DNA from: Aureivirga sp. CE67
Lineage (GTDB): Bacteria; Bacteroidota; Bacteroidia; Flavobacteriales; Flavobacteriaceae
Length of the DNA: 64,000 nucleotides
Assembly: GCF_015767245.1 (NCBI RefSeq)
Contig: NZ_JADOTV010000002.1
Span: forward strand, 372,001-436,000
Reading direction: 5' to 3'
The first letter of the stretch is position 1. Every line of letters starts with the position of its first letter. The translations under genes were made by a program, and so were the position numbers. The notes under the pieces are model-generated. The model searched no databases and had not been told where the DNA came from. It worked only from the letters and a program-made list of their open reading frames with translations. Below are positions 31,729 to 41,599 of this stretch, piece by piece.

Positions 31729-34050
31729 TTAGGCCTTTTCAACTCTTACAGCACACTTCTTATAATCTGGTTGCTTAGAAATAGGATCGTAAGCATCAAG
31801 AGTTAGTTTATTTACTAACATATTTTCGTCAAAGAAAGGAGTAAAAACTTGTCCAACAGGTGGTAAACCTCTACCATTAATTAGTGCAGGCATTTTAAGT
31901 TTTCCTCTTTTTGAAGTTAATAAAACCATATCACCGTCTGAGATACCTAATCTCTTAGCATCCACTGGATTTAATTCAACATAAGCATGTGGTACAGCTC
32001 TATTTAGAACAGGAATTCTTCTTGTCATAGATCCTGTATGCCAATGTTCAAGAACACGACCAGTATTTAACCAAAAAGGAAATTCTTCTGTAGGAACTTC
32101 TGGTGGAGCTTCATAAGGACGTTGCCATATAATAGCTTTTCCATCAGGTTTACCATAAAAATCAAAACCTTCTTTTGTACAAGCAGGATCATACTTAGCA
32201 TTAAAACGCCATTGTGTTGGTTTTCCATCTACATAAGGCCATTGCATTCCAGCTTCTTCTTTAAGAACCTCTAAAGGCGCCATGTTATGTTTTTTATTAT
32301 TATGGAATTGTCTATATTCATTATAGATTTCTTCAATATGTGTTTCTTCCTTATATGGGAATTGTTCTTGGAAACCTAATCTTCTAGCAACTTCAATTAA
32401 CTGCCAAGTATCACTCATACATTCACCAGGAGGGTTTACCATTTGTTCGAAATATTGTGTTCTTCTTTCCGAATTTCCGAATAAACCTTCTCTTTCTACC
32501 CACATTGCAGAAGGTAGAATAACATCTGCTATATCTGTAGTAGGTGTTGGATAAATATCCGAAACAACTATAAAACGTCCTTCTTTTTTAGCGGCATCTG
32601 TATATCTATTTACATTTGGTAATGTAACCATTGGGTTTGTGACCTGAATCCACATAAATTTAATATCACCTCTATCTAAAGCTCTAAACATTTCTACTGT
32701 ATGATAGGTAGGTTTTGGTGGAATATTTGATACTGGAACATTCCAAATTTTAGCTGCTTTTTCTCTATGTTTAGGATTCATTACTACACCATAAGGAAGT
32801 CTATTTGTAAGTGTTCCAACCTCACGAACAGTACCACAAGCACTTGGTTGTCCAGTTAGAGAAAATGGACTATTTCCAGGAGTTGATATTTTCCCAGTTA
32901 ATAAGTGAATGTTATAAACTAAATTATTAATCCAAGTTGCACGAGTATGTTGGTTCATTCCCATACACCAGAAAGAGGTAACTTTTTTATTAGGATCCCC
33001 ATAAAGAGATGCCATATATTTAATATCTTTAGCAGATACACCTGATATTTTTTCAACTTTTTCAGGAGTATAATCTTCTAAGAATTTTTTAAATTCATCA
33101 AGATTTATTGCACTAGCCTCTTCTTTAAATTTAAATTTATCTTCAAGACCATAACCAATGTTAGTTTTACCTTTACTAAGATTACAGTACTTAGATACAA
33201 ATTCTTTATTTTCCCAACCATTTCTTAAAATTTCATGACAAATAGCATTAGCTACAGCAAGATCTGTTTGAGGTTTAAAAAGAATAGATTTATTAGCAGC
33301 AACACTTGTCCTAGTCGTTCTAGTCGCAAAATCTATTATAACTGCTTTTCTTTTATATTTTTGGTCTAAAAGTCTAGAAAAAAGAACAGGGTGCATTTCT
33401 GCCATATTATTTCCCCATAAAACGAAAACATCTGCATGATCAATATCTTCATAACAACCCATTGGTTCGTCAATTCCAAAAGTTGTTAAGAACCCACCAA
33501 CTGCACCAGCCATACAAAGTCTTGCATTTGCTTCCACATTGTTGGTACTTAAACAACCTTTAAAAAATTTAGAGGCAACATATCCATCAGGAATTGTCCA
33601 TTGTCCAGAACCATATATTGAAACACTATCATTTCCATGTTGTTCACGAGTTTCTTTCAGTTTGGAAGCAACCAAATCAAGAGCTTCTTTCATACTCGTT
33701 TCTACATATTTTCCGTTTTTCTTGACTAAAGGTTTGGTAAGTCTGTCTTTTCCATACATTGAAATTACTGCGTGATACCCTTTCACACAACAAAGTCCTT
33801 TATTTACTGTAGAATTTGGATCTCCCTTAACAGCAACTGCTTTTCCATTTTCAATTCCAACTTTCACACCACATCCTACACCACAAAATCTACATGGAGC
33901 TTTTTTCCATTCTAAATCTCCAACAGGTAAGTTTTTTGTTTGTTCTTCAGCAAATAAAATTCCAGGGAACATTGCTGTAGCCGTAGTAACAGCGGAAAGA
34001 ATTGCCATTTTCTTAAGAAATGATCTACGATCTTCTGTTTGTTTATACAT
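31729..34050 (-). CDS. napA: Periplasmic nitrate reductase catalytic subunit NapA
   Basis: NapA reduces nitrate to nitrite in the periplasm with a bis-MGD molybdenum cofactor and one 4Fe-4S cluster. The 773-residue protein begins with a Tat signal (DRRSFLKKMAILSAV). The cluster ligands are C53, C56, C60 and C88 (APCRFCGVGCG, then LCCVKG). The Mo ligand cysteine is in RLCMAGAV. The C-terminal molydopterin-binding domain (GRVLEHWHTGSMTRR) is complete. The gene lies between napD and the NapB-like gene. The scattered moaD, moaE, moeB-like and mobA genes in this window supply the cofactor. Confidence 0.96.
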   Translation of the reverse strand: MYKQTEDRRSFLKKMAILSAVTTATAMFPGILFAEEQTKNLPVGDLEWKKAPCRFCGVGCGVKVGIENGKAVAVKGDPNSTVNKGLCCVKGYHAVISMYGKDRLTKPLVKKNGKYVETSMKEALDLVASKLKETREQHGNDSVSIYGSGQWTIPDGYVASKFFKGCLSTNNVEANARLCMAGAVGGFLTTFGIDEPMGCYEDIDHADVFVLWGNNMAEMHPVLFSRLLDQKYKRKAVIIDFATRTTRTSVAANKSILFKPQTDLAVANAICHEILRNGWENKEFVSKYCNLSKGKTNIGYGLEDKFKFKEEASAINLDEFKKFLEDYTPEKVEKISGVSAKDIKYMASLYGDPNKKVTSFWCMGMNQHTRATWINNLVYNIHLLTGKISTPGNSPFSLTGQPSACGTVREVGTLTNRLPYGVVMNPKHREKAAKIWNVPVSNIPPKPTYHTVEMFRALDRGDIKFMWIQVTNPMVTLPNVNRYTDAAKKEGRFIVVSDIYPTPTTDIADVILPSAMWVEREGLFGNSERRTQYFEQMVNPPGECMSDTWQLIEVARRLGFQEQFPYKEETHIEEIYNEYRQFHNNKKHNMAPLEVLKEEAGMQWPYVDGKPTQWRFNAKYDPACTKEGFDFYGKPDGKAIIWQRPYEAPPEVPTEEFPFWLNTGRVLEHWHTGSMTRRIPVLNRAVPHAYVELNPVDAKRLGISDGDMVLLTSKRGKLKMPALINGRGLPPVGQVFTPFFDENMLVNKLTLDAYDPISKQPDYKKCAVRVEKA

Positions 34051-34064
34051 AGTTTTTCGTTTTA

Positions 34065-34295
34065 TTAATTTGTGTCAAAACCTGCTACCATTGATAGCAT
34101 CATTAAACTATTTACTTCTTTTAATTTCGCTTCCATTACTTTTTCTTCTTCCTTGGAGTCTGTTTCTGTTACCACAATAATTATTTTGTGATTTTCAGAT
34201 GGAATTACCTCACACTCTTCAAATTCTTTTAGTGCTTCAATCAGTTCTTGTCTTTTTCCCTCAGAAGGATATGCGATATAACTTTTGATAGGCAT
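34065..34295 (-). CDS. napD: Nap assembly chaperone NapD
   Basis: NapD binds the Tat signal of NapA and prevents export before cofactor insertion. The 76-residue protein has the ferredoxin-like small fold and the family C-terminus (MMLSMVAGFDTN, like the usual S-L-x-x-V-Y). It is the first gene of the operon, 14 bases before napA. The sequence itself is poorly conserved, so the position next to napA carries much of the call. Confidence 0.85.
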   Translation of the reverse strand: MPIKSYIAYPSEGKRQELIEALKEFEECEVIPSENHKIIIVVTETDSKEEEKVMEAKLKEVNSLMMLSMVAGFDTN

Positions 34296-34738
34296 GATAT
34301 TGATATTTTATTTAGTTTAAAAAATCATCAAAATCAGTGTTGAAATGGACTTGTATTTTGGACTGAAAAAATCCATTTTTTGTCGTGATAATTTCAATAA
34401 TTGTGTAGTTAAATTACTCAAATTAATCCGTTTATTGTCTTGTAGAAAATCTAAAAAAGCATATTTAAATTAAGTCTAAATAAAAATAAATTAACATTTG
34501 ATAAAATTTAAGTTTAAAATATTTTATTTTAACAAAATTTAACCTTTAATAATAATGATATGTTAAAAATAAGATTGTTTGTGAGATGGTGAGCTGAATT
34601 AAAGAATAGAGGACTATTTTCTCTTTTTATGAGATATGTCATATTTTGAAAATCAAAAAACAGAAAAAAACTATGGATTTTGTAGGGATTTCAAATGTGA
34701 AAACTAGTCTAAAAAGTGTAGAAAAAAGGCATAAAAAA
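34296..34738. other. Intergenic AT-rich stretch upstream of the nap operon
   Basis: I see no gene in these 443 bases. The nap promoter should be here, on the minus strand, but no full TTG / TAnnTTTG pair and no convincing FNR or NarL site can be read. Confidence 0.5.
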
Positions 34739-34770
34739 ACACCCTAAAAAATGAATGATTTTTAGAGTGT
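34739..34770 (-). terminator. Terminator of lpdA
   Basis: ACACCCTAAAAA (34739-34750) pairs with TTTTTAGAGTGT (34759-34770) with one mismatch. On the minus strand it is followed by seven T. Confidence 0.75.
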
Positions 34771-34796
34771 TTTTTATTAGTATTTTGAAGAAAATT

Positions 34797-36200
34797 TTAG
34801 CTGTGGATTGGTCTATTATCCGTAGCAGCTAAACAAGCTTCTTTAATTGCTTCTGTAAATGTTGGGTGCGCATGTGACATTCTAGAAACATCTTCAGCAG
34901 ATGCCCTAAATTCCATTGCTACAACAGCTTCAGCAATCATATCTGCAGCTCTTGCTCCAATCATGTGAACTCCTAAAATTTCATCTGTTTCTTTATCAGC
35001 TAAAACTTTTACTTGTCCTTCAATATCCATACTAGCTCTTGCTCTACCTAAAGCTCTCATTGGGAAACTTCCAGATTTGTAAGCAATACCTTCTTCTTTT
35101 AATTGCTCTTCTGTTTTACCAACAGCAGCAACTTCTGGCCAAGTATAAACAACTCCAGGTATTAGGTTATAGTTGATATGAGGTTTTTGTCCAGCGATGA
35201 ATTCAGCAACCATAGTTCCTTCTTCTTCCGCTTTGTGTGCTAACATTGCTCCTTTTACAACATCTCCAATAGCATAGATATTAGAAACATTTGTTTGTAA
35301 GTGATCGTTAGTTTCGATTTGTCCTCTTTGGTTAACGTTGATTCCAACATTATCTAATCCTAAACCATCTGTAAAAGGTCTTCTTCCAACAGAAACTAAA
35401 ACATAATCTCCTTTAAATTCTACTGGATTTCCTTTTTTATCATCAGCAGTAACTACAACTTCATCACCATTGTTTGTAACAGAAGTTACTTTATGAGAAG
35501 TATAGAATTTTACACCTTGTTTCTTTAATGATTTTTGTAATTCTTTTGCTAACATTTTATCCATAGTAGGGATAATTGTTGGCATGAATTCTACAACAGA
35601 AACTTCAGCTCCTAATCTTTTATATACAGATCCAAGCTCTAACCCGATAACTCCACCACCGATAACAATCATGTGTTTTGGAATTTCTTTTAATTTTAAA
35701 GCTTCCGTTGAAGTAATTACTCTTTCTTTATCTAAAGTAATAAATGGAAGTGAAGAAGGTTTAGAACCTGTTGCAATAATAGTTTTTGCAGACTCAATAG
35801 TTTCAATACTTCCGTCTTCTTTTGTGATATTGATATTTGTAGCATCTTTAAAGCTTCCAATTCCTTGGTAAACATCAATATTGTTTTTCTTCATCAAGAA
35901 ATCAATTCCTCCAGTAGTTTGTTCAACAACTTCGTCTTTACGAGAAATCATTTGAGCTAAATCTACTTTTAATCCATCAACACCAATTCCGTGTTTTTCG
36001 AAATGATGCACTGCATCATGATAATGGTGAGAAGAATCTAACAAAGCTTTTGAAGGAATACATCCAACATTTAAACATGTTCCACCTAAAGTTGAATATT
36101 TTTCAATAATTGCTGTTTTCAATCCTAATTGAGCACATCTAATTGCTGCAACATAGCCACCAGGACCAGAACCAATTACAGCCACATCATATTTGTTCAT
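34797..36200 (-). CDS. lpdA: Dihydrolipoyl dehydrogenase
   Basis: This flavoprotein re-oxidises dihydrolipoamide in the 2-oxo-acid dehydrogenase and glycine-cleavage complexes. The 467-residue protein is of normal length. The N-terminal FAD motif (GSGPGGYVAAIR), the redox disulfide (GGTCLNVGCIPSK), the NAD motif (GGGVIGLELGSVY), the second FAD motif (YAIGDVVKGAMLAHKA) and the catalytic His-Glu pair (HAHPTFTEAI) are present. It is a single gene with a promoter box at 36228-36235 on its strand. Confidence 0.97.
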   Translation of the reverse strand: MNKYDVAVIGSGPGGYVAAIRCAQLGLKTAIIEKYSTLGGTCLNVGCIPSKALLDSSHHYHDAVHHFEKHGIGVDGLKVDLAQMISRKDEVVEQTTGGIDFLMKKNNIDVYQGIGSFKDATNINITKEDGSIETIESAKTIIATGSKPSSLPFITLDKERVITSTEALKLKEIPKHMIVIGGGVIGLELGSVYKRLGAEVSVVEFMPTIIPTMDKMLAKELQKSLKKQGVKFYTSHKVTSVTNNGDEVVVTADDKKGNPVEFKGDYVLVSVGRRPFTDGLGLDNVGINVNQRGQIETNDHLQTNVSNIYAIGDVVKGAMLAHKAEEEGTMVAEFIAGQKPHINYNLIPGVVYTWPEVAAVGKTEEQLKEEGIAYKSGSFPMRALGRARASMDIEGQVKVLADKETDEILGVHMIGARAADMIAEAVVAMEFRASAEDVSRMSHAHPTFTEAIKEACLAATDNRPIHS

Positions 36201-36567
36201 AATATTTTTTCAAAAATTTAATAGATACAAAAATAAATAATTCGGGAAATTAAAGAGAGATAAGTTCCTTTTTTTTCAAAAAGGAGAGAAATCTAATTAT
36301 GTAAAGCTTTTTATAAATTAATTATTTATGCTAAAAAACAGGATAACTGAAATAGATTAAAGAATCACTGAAAATCGTTATTTTTTGAAAATCAATGATT
36401 TAAATATCAGATAATCAAACTGTTATGTTATATTTGCTTCGTGAGTGTGATAAAAATTCTTTCTACCCCACAGAAGGTAATTTTTACTCTGATTCAATGT
36501 TGTTAGAAAATAATAGAAGTTAAAAAATTGGGATTTAGAAATCCTTTGGAGATTAAATAATTTATTA
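36201..36567. other. Intergenic region between lpdA and the large adhesin gene
   Basis: A minus-strand -7 box for lpdA (CAAAAATA at 36228-36235) and a plus-strand -7 box TATATTTG at 36429-36436 for the adhesin gene can be read. The leader of the adhesin gene would be about 125 nt and holds CCCCACA (36466-36472). No gene is visible. Confidence 0.45.
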
Positions 36568-39500
36568 ATGAATAAAATAGAAATGCAAAAGTGGGGAAGC
36601 ATCTTAGTGATGCTTAAATTTCTTTGGAAAAAGACTTTTCTGAAGGAGCTTTTTATTTTATTCATTCTTTTCTCATTTGAGATTAATGCTCAAAACTTTC
36701 CATATAATCTTACTTTCGAAACAGGTACAGCAGTTGTGAATCTTGGAGTAGAACCACAAACTTATGATAATGGTTTGAAACCTTACGGAATGGTCTATGA
36801 TTTGGTTTCAAATGGAATTCCTGTTTATTGGGCTTTTAGCCAAGAAAAAAATTACGGAGAAGAAGATTTTAGTATAGAAAACACAAGTTATAAAGGAAGT
36901 GTTTTTATTATTTCAAAAGAGTTTATTGACAATTCTACAATTACATCCACTTTATTGAATAATTGGGAGTCTGAAGGCGTTGTGATTACTTATGTTACAG
37001 GAAATTTTGAAGTTTCTGTTTATGATAAAATTACAAGTTTTCCGAAAATTGTTTTAGATGAAGAAAATGATCAAGTGATCAAACAAGTTTTTATTGATAA
37101 AGCAAATTTACCAGAAGAATCCTACTTTTATAATGCATCACCAGAAGATTTGAATGCATCTTGTGATGATGTTTATGTTTTACCGCATGCAGATCCACAT
37201 AAATGGACTTTGGAACGAATAGGAGTTTTAAAGAATTTTGTGCAGCAAGGAGGTTATTTATGGGCAGGTTGTCATTCGGTGAGTGCTTTGGAAACATATA
37301 CAAATTCTTTAGAAGAAAATGCTTGTGAATCAGATTTGAACTTTTTGTCTAATGGCGGTTTAGTTCCTTGGAAAAAAGAAAATGGCTGTGATATTCAAAA
37401 ACATAATAATCAAAATTCAGGAGATTATAGTTATAACAGTGATTTAGGAGGGAGCCCATTTACACAATTAATCGGTACGATGGATGGAGCCTTTTCTAAT
37501 GGTTCTGAAAGAATTTATATGCCAAAACAAGCAGGTTGGCGAAGTTCTACGAAATTATTTGTTACTGATGATTTACATCCTCAAGTAGTTGGAGGAACAA
37601 ATTTTCCAGTACTATCTCCAGGTCCAGCAAGTTTAGTTGTTTTTGGTAGAGCTTATGGAGATGAAAATGCGGGAATGGTTATGTATGAAGCTTCTCATAA
37701 AATTAATCAAGGAACTGAAGAAGAAGATGTAGCAGCAGCAAGACTTTTAGGTAATTTTATTTTAAAATCTGGTTTAGAAAATCAAATAGAAATTACGATG
37801 AATTCCATTGTTCCAGAAGTAGTTGAAGAAGGAGCAATATTGAATTTAGATGCAAATATTAATGAGATAGAAGAAAATAATTATTCGTTTGAATGGACTA
37901 GTAGTTGTGGGGGCGATTTTTCTAGTCCGTTCTCTGCGAATACAACTTTCGAAGTGCCTTTTGGTGTAGAAAGTTGTTTGATAACTTTAAAAGTGGAAGA
38001 TTCCTGTGGAAGATTTAATTATTGGACGGAAGTTATTCAGATAACCCCTACATTATCTGTTGATTTTAGTTATGAAAAAAAATGTGAAGATCAAGAAAAT
38101 GAGATTTTAGATCTTTCAAGTCAAATTTCTGGAGGTATAGAACCATATTCTTTTAATTGGGAGTTTTTACCAGATGGTGTACCAATTTTAAGTACAGATG
38201 AGAATCCAGAACCTATAGTTTTTACAAGTTCAGGAATAAAAATTGTAAAACTAGAAGTTATAGATGCAACTGGATTGGTGAAAAATGTTCAAAAAGAAAT
38301 TACAATTGAAGAATGTTGTCATTTTGATTTAGCATGTACTAGCTCTACAATTGATTTGTCTTGTGAAGAAGATATTCCAAATCCGGCTACAAATATTGAA
38401 GAATTAATTTTATTAGGTTTTGAAACCAACTCTAATTTTTGTCAAAATATTCAGATTTCTTCTGAAGATATATGGACGACAGTTACAGATTGTCAAAAGC
38501 AATTGATTAGAAAATATACAATTATAAAAGATGATAATCTAGATGGAATTTTTGATGTTAATTCAGAATCGGTTATTGTTTGTGATCAAGTTTATTTGAT
38601 AAATGATACAATTGCACCAGAATTCAGTTCAGATTTACCAGAAGATATTACCGTTTCTTGTGAAAATATCCCAGAAGTTCCAATTGTAGAAGCTTTAGAT
38701 TCTTGTTCGGAAGTTGTCATTGATTTTAATGAAACAAGTAATGAAGTTTCCGAATGTGTTTATACATTAACCAGAGTTTGGACAGCAACAGATGTTTGTG
38801 GAAACAGTTCGGAACATATTCAAACTGTTACAGTAGAAGATACTTTAGCACCAGAGTTTAGTTCTGATTTGCCAGAAGATATAACAGTTTCTTGTGAAAA
38901 TATCCCCGAAGTTCCAACTTTAGAAGTTTCGGATTCTTGTTCAGAAGTTGTCATAGATTTTAGTGAAACAACCAATGAAGTTTCATCTTGTATTTTTACA
39001 GTAGCAAGAGTTTGGACAGTAACAGATGTTTGCGGAAATAGTTTGGAACACACACAAATTATAACAGTAGAAGATACTTTATCTCCAGAGTTTAGTTCTG
39101 AATTACCAGAAGATATTACCGTTTCTTGTGAAGATATTCCAGAAGTTCCAACTTTAGAAGCTTTAGATTCTTGTTCGGAAGTTGTCATTGATTTTAGTGA
39201 AACAACCAATGAAGTTTCTGACTGTGTTTATACAATAACAAGAGTTTGGACAGCTACAAATATTTGTGGAAATAGTTCGGAATATATACAAACTGTTACA
39301 GTAGAAGATACTTTAGCACCAGAGTTTAGTTCTGAATTACCAGAAGATATAATAGTTTCTTGTGAAGATATCCCACAAGTACCAATCTTAGAAGCTTCAG
39401 ATTCTTGCTCAGAAGTTGTCATAGATTTTAATGAAACAACCAATGAAGTTTCAGACTGTGTTTATACATTAACCAGAGTTTGGACAGCAACGGATATTTG

Positions 39501-41595
39501 TGGAAATAGTTCGGAATATTCACAAATTATAACAGTAGAAGATATTTTAGCACCAGATTTTAGTTCTGATTTACCAGAAGATATTACCATTTCTTGTGAA
39601 AATATCCCCGAAATTCCAACTTTAGAAGCTTCGGATACTTGTACAGAAGTTGTCATTGATTTTAATGAAACAACCAATGAAGTTTCAGACTGTGTTTATA
39701 CATTAACCAGAGTTTGGACAGCAACAGATACTTGTGGGAATAGTTCGGAATATTCACAAATTATAACAGTAGAAGATACTTTAGCACCAGAATTTACATC
39801 GGATTTACCAGAAGATATTACTGTTTCTTGTGAAGATATCCTAGAAGTTCCAACTGTAGAAGCTTCAGATTCTTGTTCGGAAATTGTCATTGATTTTAGT
39901 GAAACAAGCAATGAAATTTCTGACTGTGTTTATACAATAACAAGAGTTTGGACAGCAACAGATGTTTGTGGAAATAGTTCAGAATACACACAAAATATTA
40001 CAGTAGAAGATACTTTAGCACCAGAATTTACATCGGATTTACCAGAAGATATAACAGTTTCTTGTGAAGATATTCCCGAAGTTCCAATTATAGAAGCTTC
40101 AGATTCTTGCTCAGAAGTTGTCATTAGTTTTGAAGAAAATACAATACCTATAGAAGATTGTAATTATACAATTACTAGAACATGGATTATAACGGATTCA
40201 TGTGGAAATGCAGCAGAACATAATCAGACAATAACAGTTGAGGATCAAGAAGCTCCTTTATTCCTTAATATTCCTGAAGATATAACGATTTCATGCAATG
40301 AAACAATCCCAGCAGTAGACGAAGATTTTTCTGCGATGGATAATTGTATGGGAGATATTACAGCGAATATGGAATTTGTAGAAGATGCAATGGTACCAAA
40401 TACTTCTGAATGTGATGTAGAAGGAACAATTTTGCAACATTGGTTAATTGAAGATAGTTGCGGGAATCAAACAACACATACAAGAACAATTACAATTATA
40501 GACGAAATACCACCTTCTTTAGCATTATGTAATATTGAAAATACAGTAGTTGATTGTTTTGAGGGAAGTAAAGAAGCTTTGATCAATGAATGGCATGAAA
40601 CAAATATTGAAATGTTAGAATTATGTGCCGAAGATGCTTGTGGCTTAGTAAGTATTGAAAGTGATTTTAGTTTATCGAATTTTATCACAGATTGCGGTGA
40701 AATGGGAAGTATAACAGTGAATTATACAGTGGAAGATACTTGTCAGAATATTGAAGATGTAGAAATAACATTTGTAATAGAAGATACAGAAGCTCCAACT
40801 GTTCTTTCTGATTTTGAGGAAGAGTATACTATCTATTGTGAAGATCTTTCGGAATTAGAAGAAATGGAGTTTACAGATAATTGTGGAAGTGAAGAATTGA
40901 CAGTTAATTACTCAGAACTAGAAAATGAATTATCAAACAATTCTTTAGAAATAATAAAAAATTGGGAAGTAATTGATTTATGTGGAAATACTTCAAGTTT
41001 TACGCAAACAATTACTGTGATAGGAGAAGAAGAAAATCTGGATGATGTAAGAATTTGTTTAAATCAAGAAAGTCAAAGCTTAAACTTGAATCATCTTTTA
41101 CCAAATGAGAAAGAAGATGGAGAGTGGATTTCTATGAATTCAGAATCAATTATTTCAAATGGAATTATCAGTTTTGAGAATATTGAAATAAATGACTACC
41201 AATTTTTATATAAGTATTCAGAAGGAGTTTGTAGAAATACTTATGTAATAACAGTCGAATTTTATGAGGATTGTGAGCAAGAAGATTGCGAAAACTTAGA
41301 AGTAGATATTACAAAAGCAGTGACGCCAAATGGGGATGGTGTAAATGAATATTTCCAAGTTTTAGGATTGGAAAGTTGTGATGAGGTTGTTGTAGAATTA
41401 GAGATTTATAATCGATGGGGAAATAATGTGTTTTCTTCCAAGGATTATAAAAATAACTGGAATGGAATTTCAAACGGAAAATGGACAATAGGAAATAAAA
41501 GACAGCTTTCAAGCGGAACTTATTACTATGTCGTGAGATTAAAAAATCATATGGAAAAAGAATATCAAGGATATATCTATTTAGGTGTAAAATAA
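36568..41595 (+). CDS. Large adhesin-like surface protein with T9SS type B (gliding motility) C-terminal domain
   Basis: The 1675-residue protein has a signal sequence ending in INAQ (about residue 42). A first domain of about 390 residues contains an amidotransferase-like fold signature (LPHADPHKW, then GYLWAGCHSVS). Two PKD-like segments follow. Seven HYR-like repeats of 78 residues then span codons of 38605-40242, each starting at a D-T-L-A-P-E-F-like motif and ending VTVED; further diverged copies follow. The last 90 residues are the gliding-motility/T9SS type B domain (AVTPNGDGVNEYF, then YNRWGNNVF). Such proteins reach the surface through T9SS with a PorP/SprF partner, which is encoded four bases downstream. 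In-frame ATGs at 36583 and 36607 are alternative starts. Confidence 0.9.
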   Translation: MNKIEMQKWGSILVMLKFLWKKTFLKELFILFILFSFEINAQNFPYNLTFETGTAVVNLGVEPQTYDNGLKPYGMVYDLVSNGIPVYWAFSQEKNYGEEDFSIENTSYKGSVFIISKEFIDNSTITSTLLNNWESEGVVITYVTGNFEVSVYDKITSFPKIVLDEENDQVIKQVFIDKANLPEESYFYNASPEDLNASCDDVYVLPHADPHKWTLERIGVLKNFVQQGGYLWAGCHSVSALETYTNSLEENACESDLNFLSNGGLVPWKKENGCDIQKHNNQNSGDYSYNSDLGGSPFTQLIGTMDGAFSNGSERIYMPKQAGWRSSTKLFVTDDLHPQVVGGTNFPVLSPGPASLVVFGRAYGDENAGMVMYEASHKINQGTEEEDVAAARLLGNFILKSGLENQIEITMNSIVPEVVEEGAILNLDANINEIEENNYSFEWTSSCGGDFSSPFSANTTFEVPFGVESCLITLKVEDSCGRFNYWTEVIQITPTLSVDFSYEKKCEDQENEILDLSSQISGGIEPYSFNWEFLPDGVPILSTDENPEPIVFTSSGIKIVKLEVIDATGLVKNVQKEITIEECCHFDLACTSSTIDLSCEEDIPNPATNIEELILLGFETNSNFCQNIQISSEDIWTTVTDCQKQLIRKYTIIKDDNLDGIFDVNSESVIVCDQVYLINDTIAPEFSSDLPEDITVSCENIPEVPIVEALDSCSEVVIDFNETSNEVSECVYTLTRVWTATDVCGNSSEHIQTVTVEDTLAPEFSSDLPEDITVSCENIPEVPTLEVSDSCSEVVIDFSETTNEVSSCIFTVARVWTVTDVCGNSLEHTQIITVEDTLSPEFSSELPEDITVSCEDIPEVPTLEALDSCSEVVIDFSETTNEVSDCVYTITRVWTATNICGNSSEYIQTVTVEDTLAPEFSSELPEDIIVSCEDIPQVPILEASDSCSEVVIDFNETTNEVSDCVYTLTRVWTATDICGNSSEYSQIITVEDILAPDFSSDLPEDITISCENIPEIPTLEASDTCTEVVIDFNETTNEVSDCVYTLTRVWTATDTCGNSSEYSQIITVEDTLAPEFTSDLPEDITVSCEDILEVPTVEASDSCSEIVIDFSETSNEISDCVYTITRVWTATDVCGNSSEYTQNITVEDTLAPEFTSDLPEDITVSCEDIPEVPIIEASDSCSEVVISFEENTIPIEDCNYTITRTWIITDSCGNAAEHNQTITVEDQEAPLFLNIPEDITISCNETIPAVDEDFSAMDNCMGDITANMEFVEDAMVPNTSECDVEGTILQHWLIEDSCGNQTTHTRTITIIDEIPPSLALCNIENTVVDCFEGSKEALINEWHETNIEMLELCAEDACGLVSIESDFSLSNFITDCGEMGSITVNYTVEDTCQNIEDVEITFVIEDTEAPTVLSDFEEEYTIYCEDLSELEEMEFTDNCGSEELTVNYSELENELSNNSLEIIKNWEVIDLCGNTSSFTQTITVIGEEENLDDVRICLNQESQSLNLNHLLPNEKEDGEWISMNSESIISNGIISFENIEINDYQFLYKYSEGVCRNTYVITVEFYEDCEQEDCENLEVDITKAVTPNGDGVNEYFQVLGLESCDEVVVELEIYNRWGNNVFSSKDYKNNWNGISNGKWTIGNKRQLSSGTYYYVVRLKNHMEKEYQGYIYLGVK
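38605..40242 (+). repeat. Seven tandem 234-bp coding repeats
   Basis: Copies start at 38605, 38839, 39073, 39307, 39541, 39775 and 40009. All are exactly 234 bp, in frame. They code for 78-residue units with six conserved positions such as SCE, SDSCSEVVI, TRVWTATD and CGNSSE. An eighth, diverged unit begins at 40243. The identical length and differing third positions point to past duplications, with gene conversion possible. Confidence 0.92.
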
Positions 41596-41599
41596 AAAG

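Noticed and set aside
34296-34738. FNR-like or NarL-like sites before the nap operon
   Set aside because: I looked for TTGAT-N4-ATCAA and similar half-sites. Only loose partial matches can be found in this AT-rich sequence, so no site is claimed.
38820-40124. Series of minus-strand open frames of 64-129 codons across the adhesin repeats
   Set aside because: They recur every 234 bp with the repeats and are the antisense reading of the repeated coding sequence.
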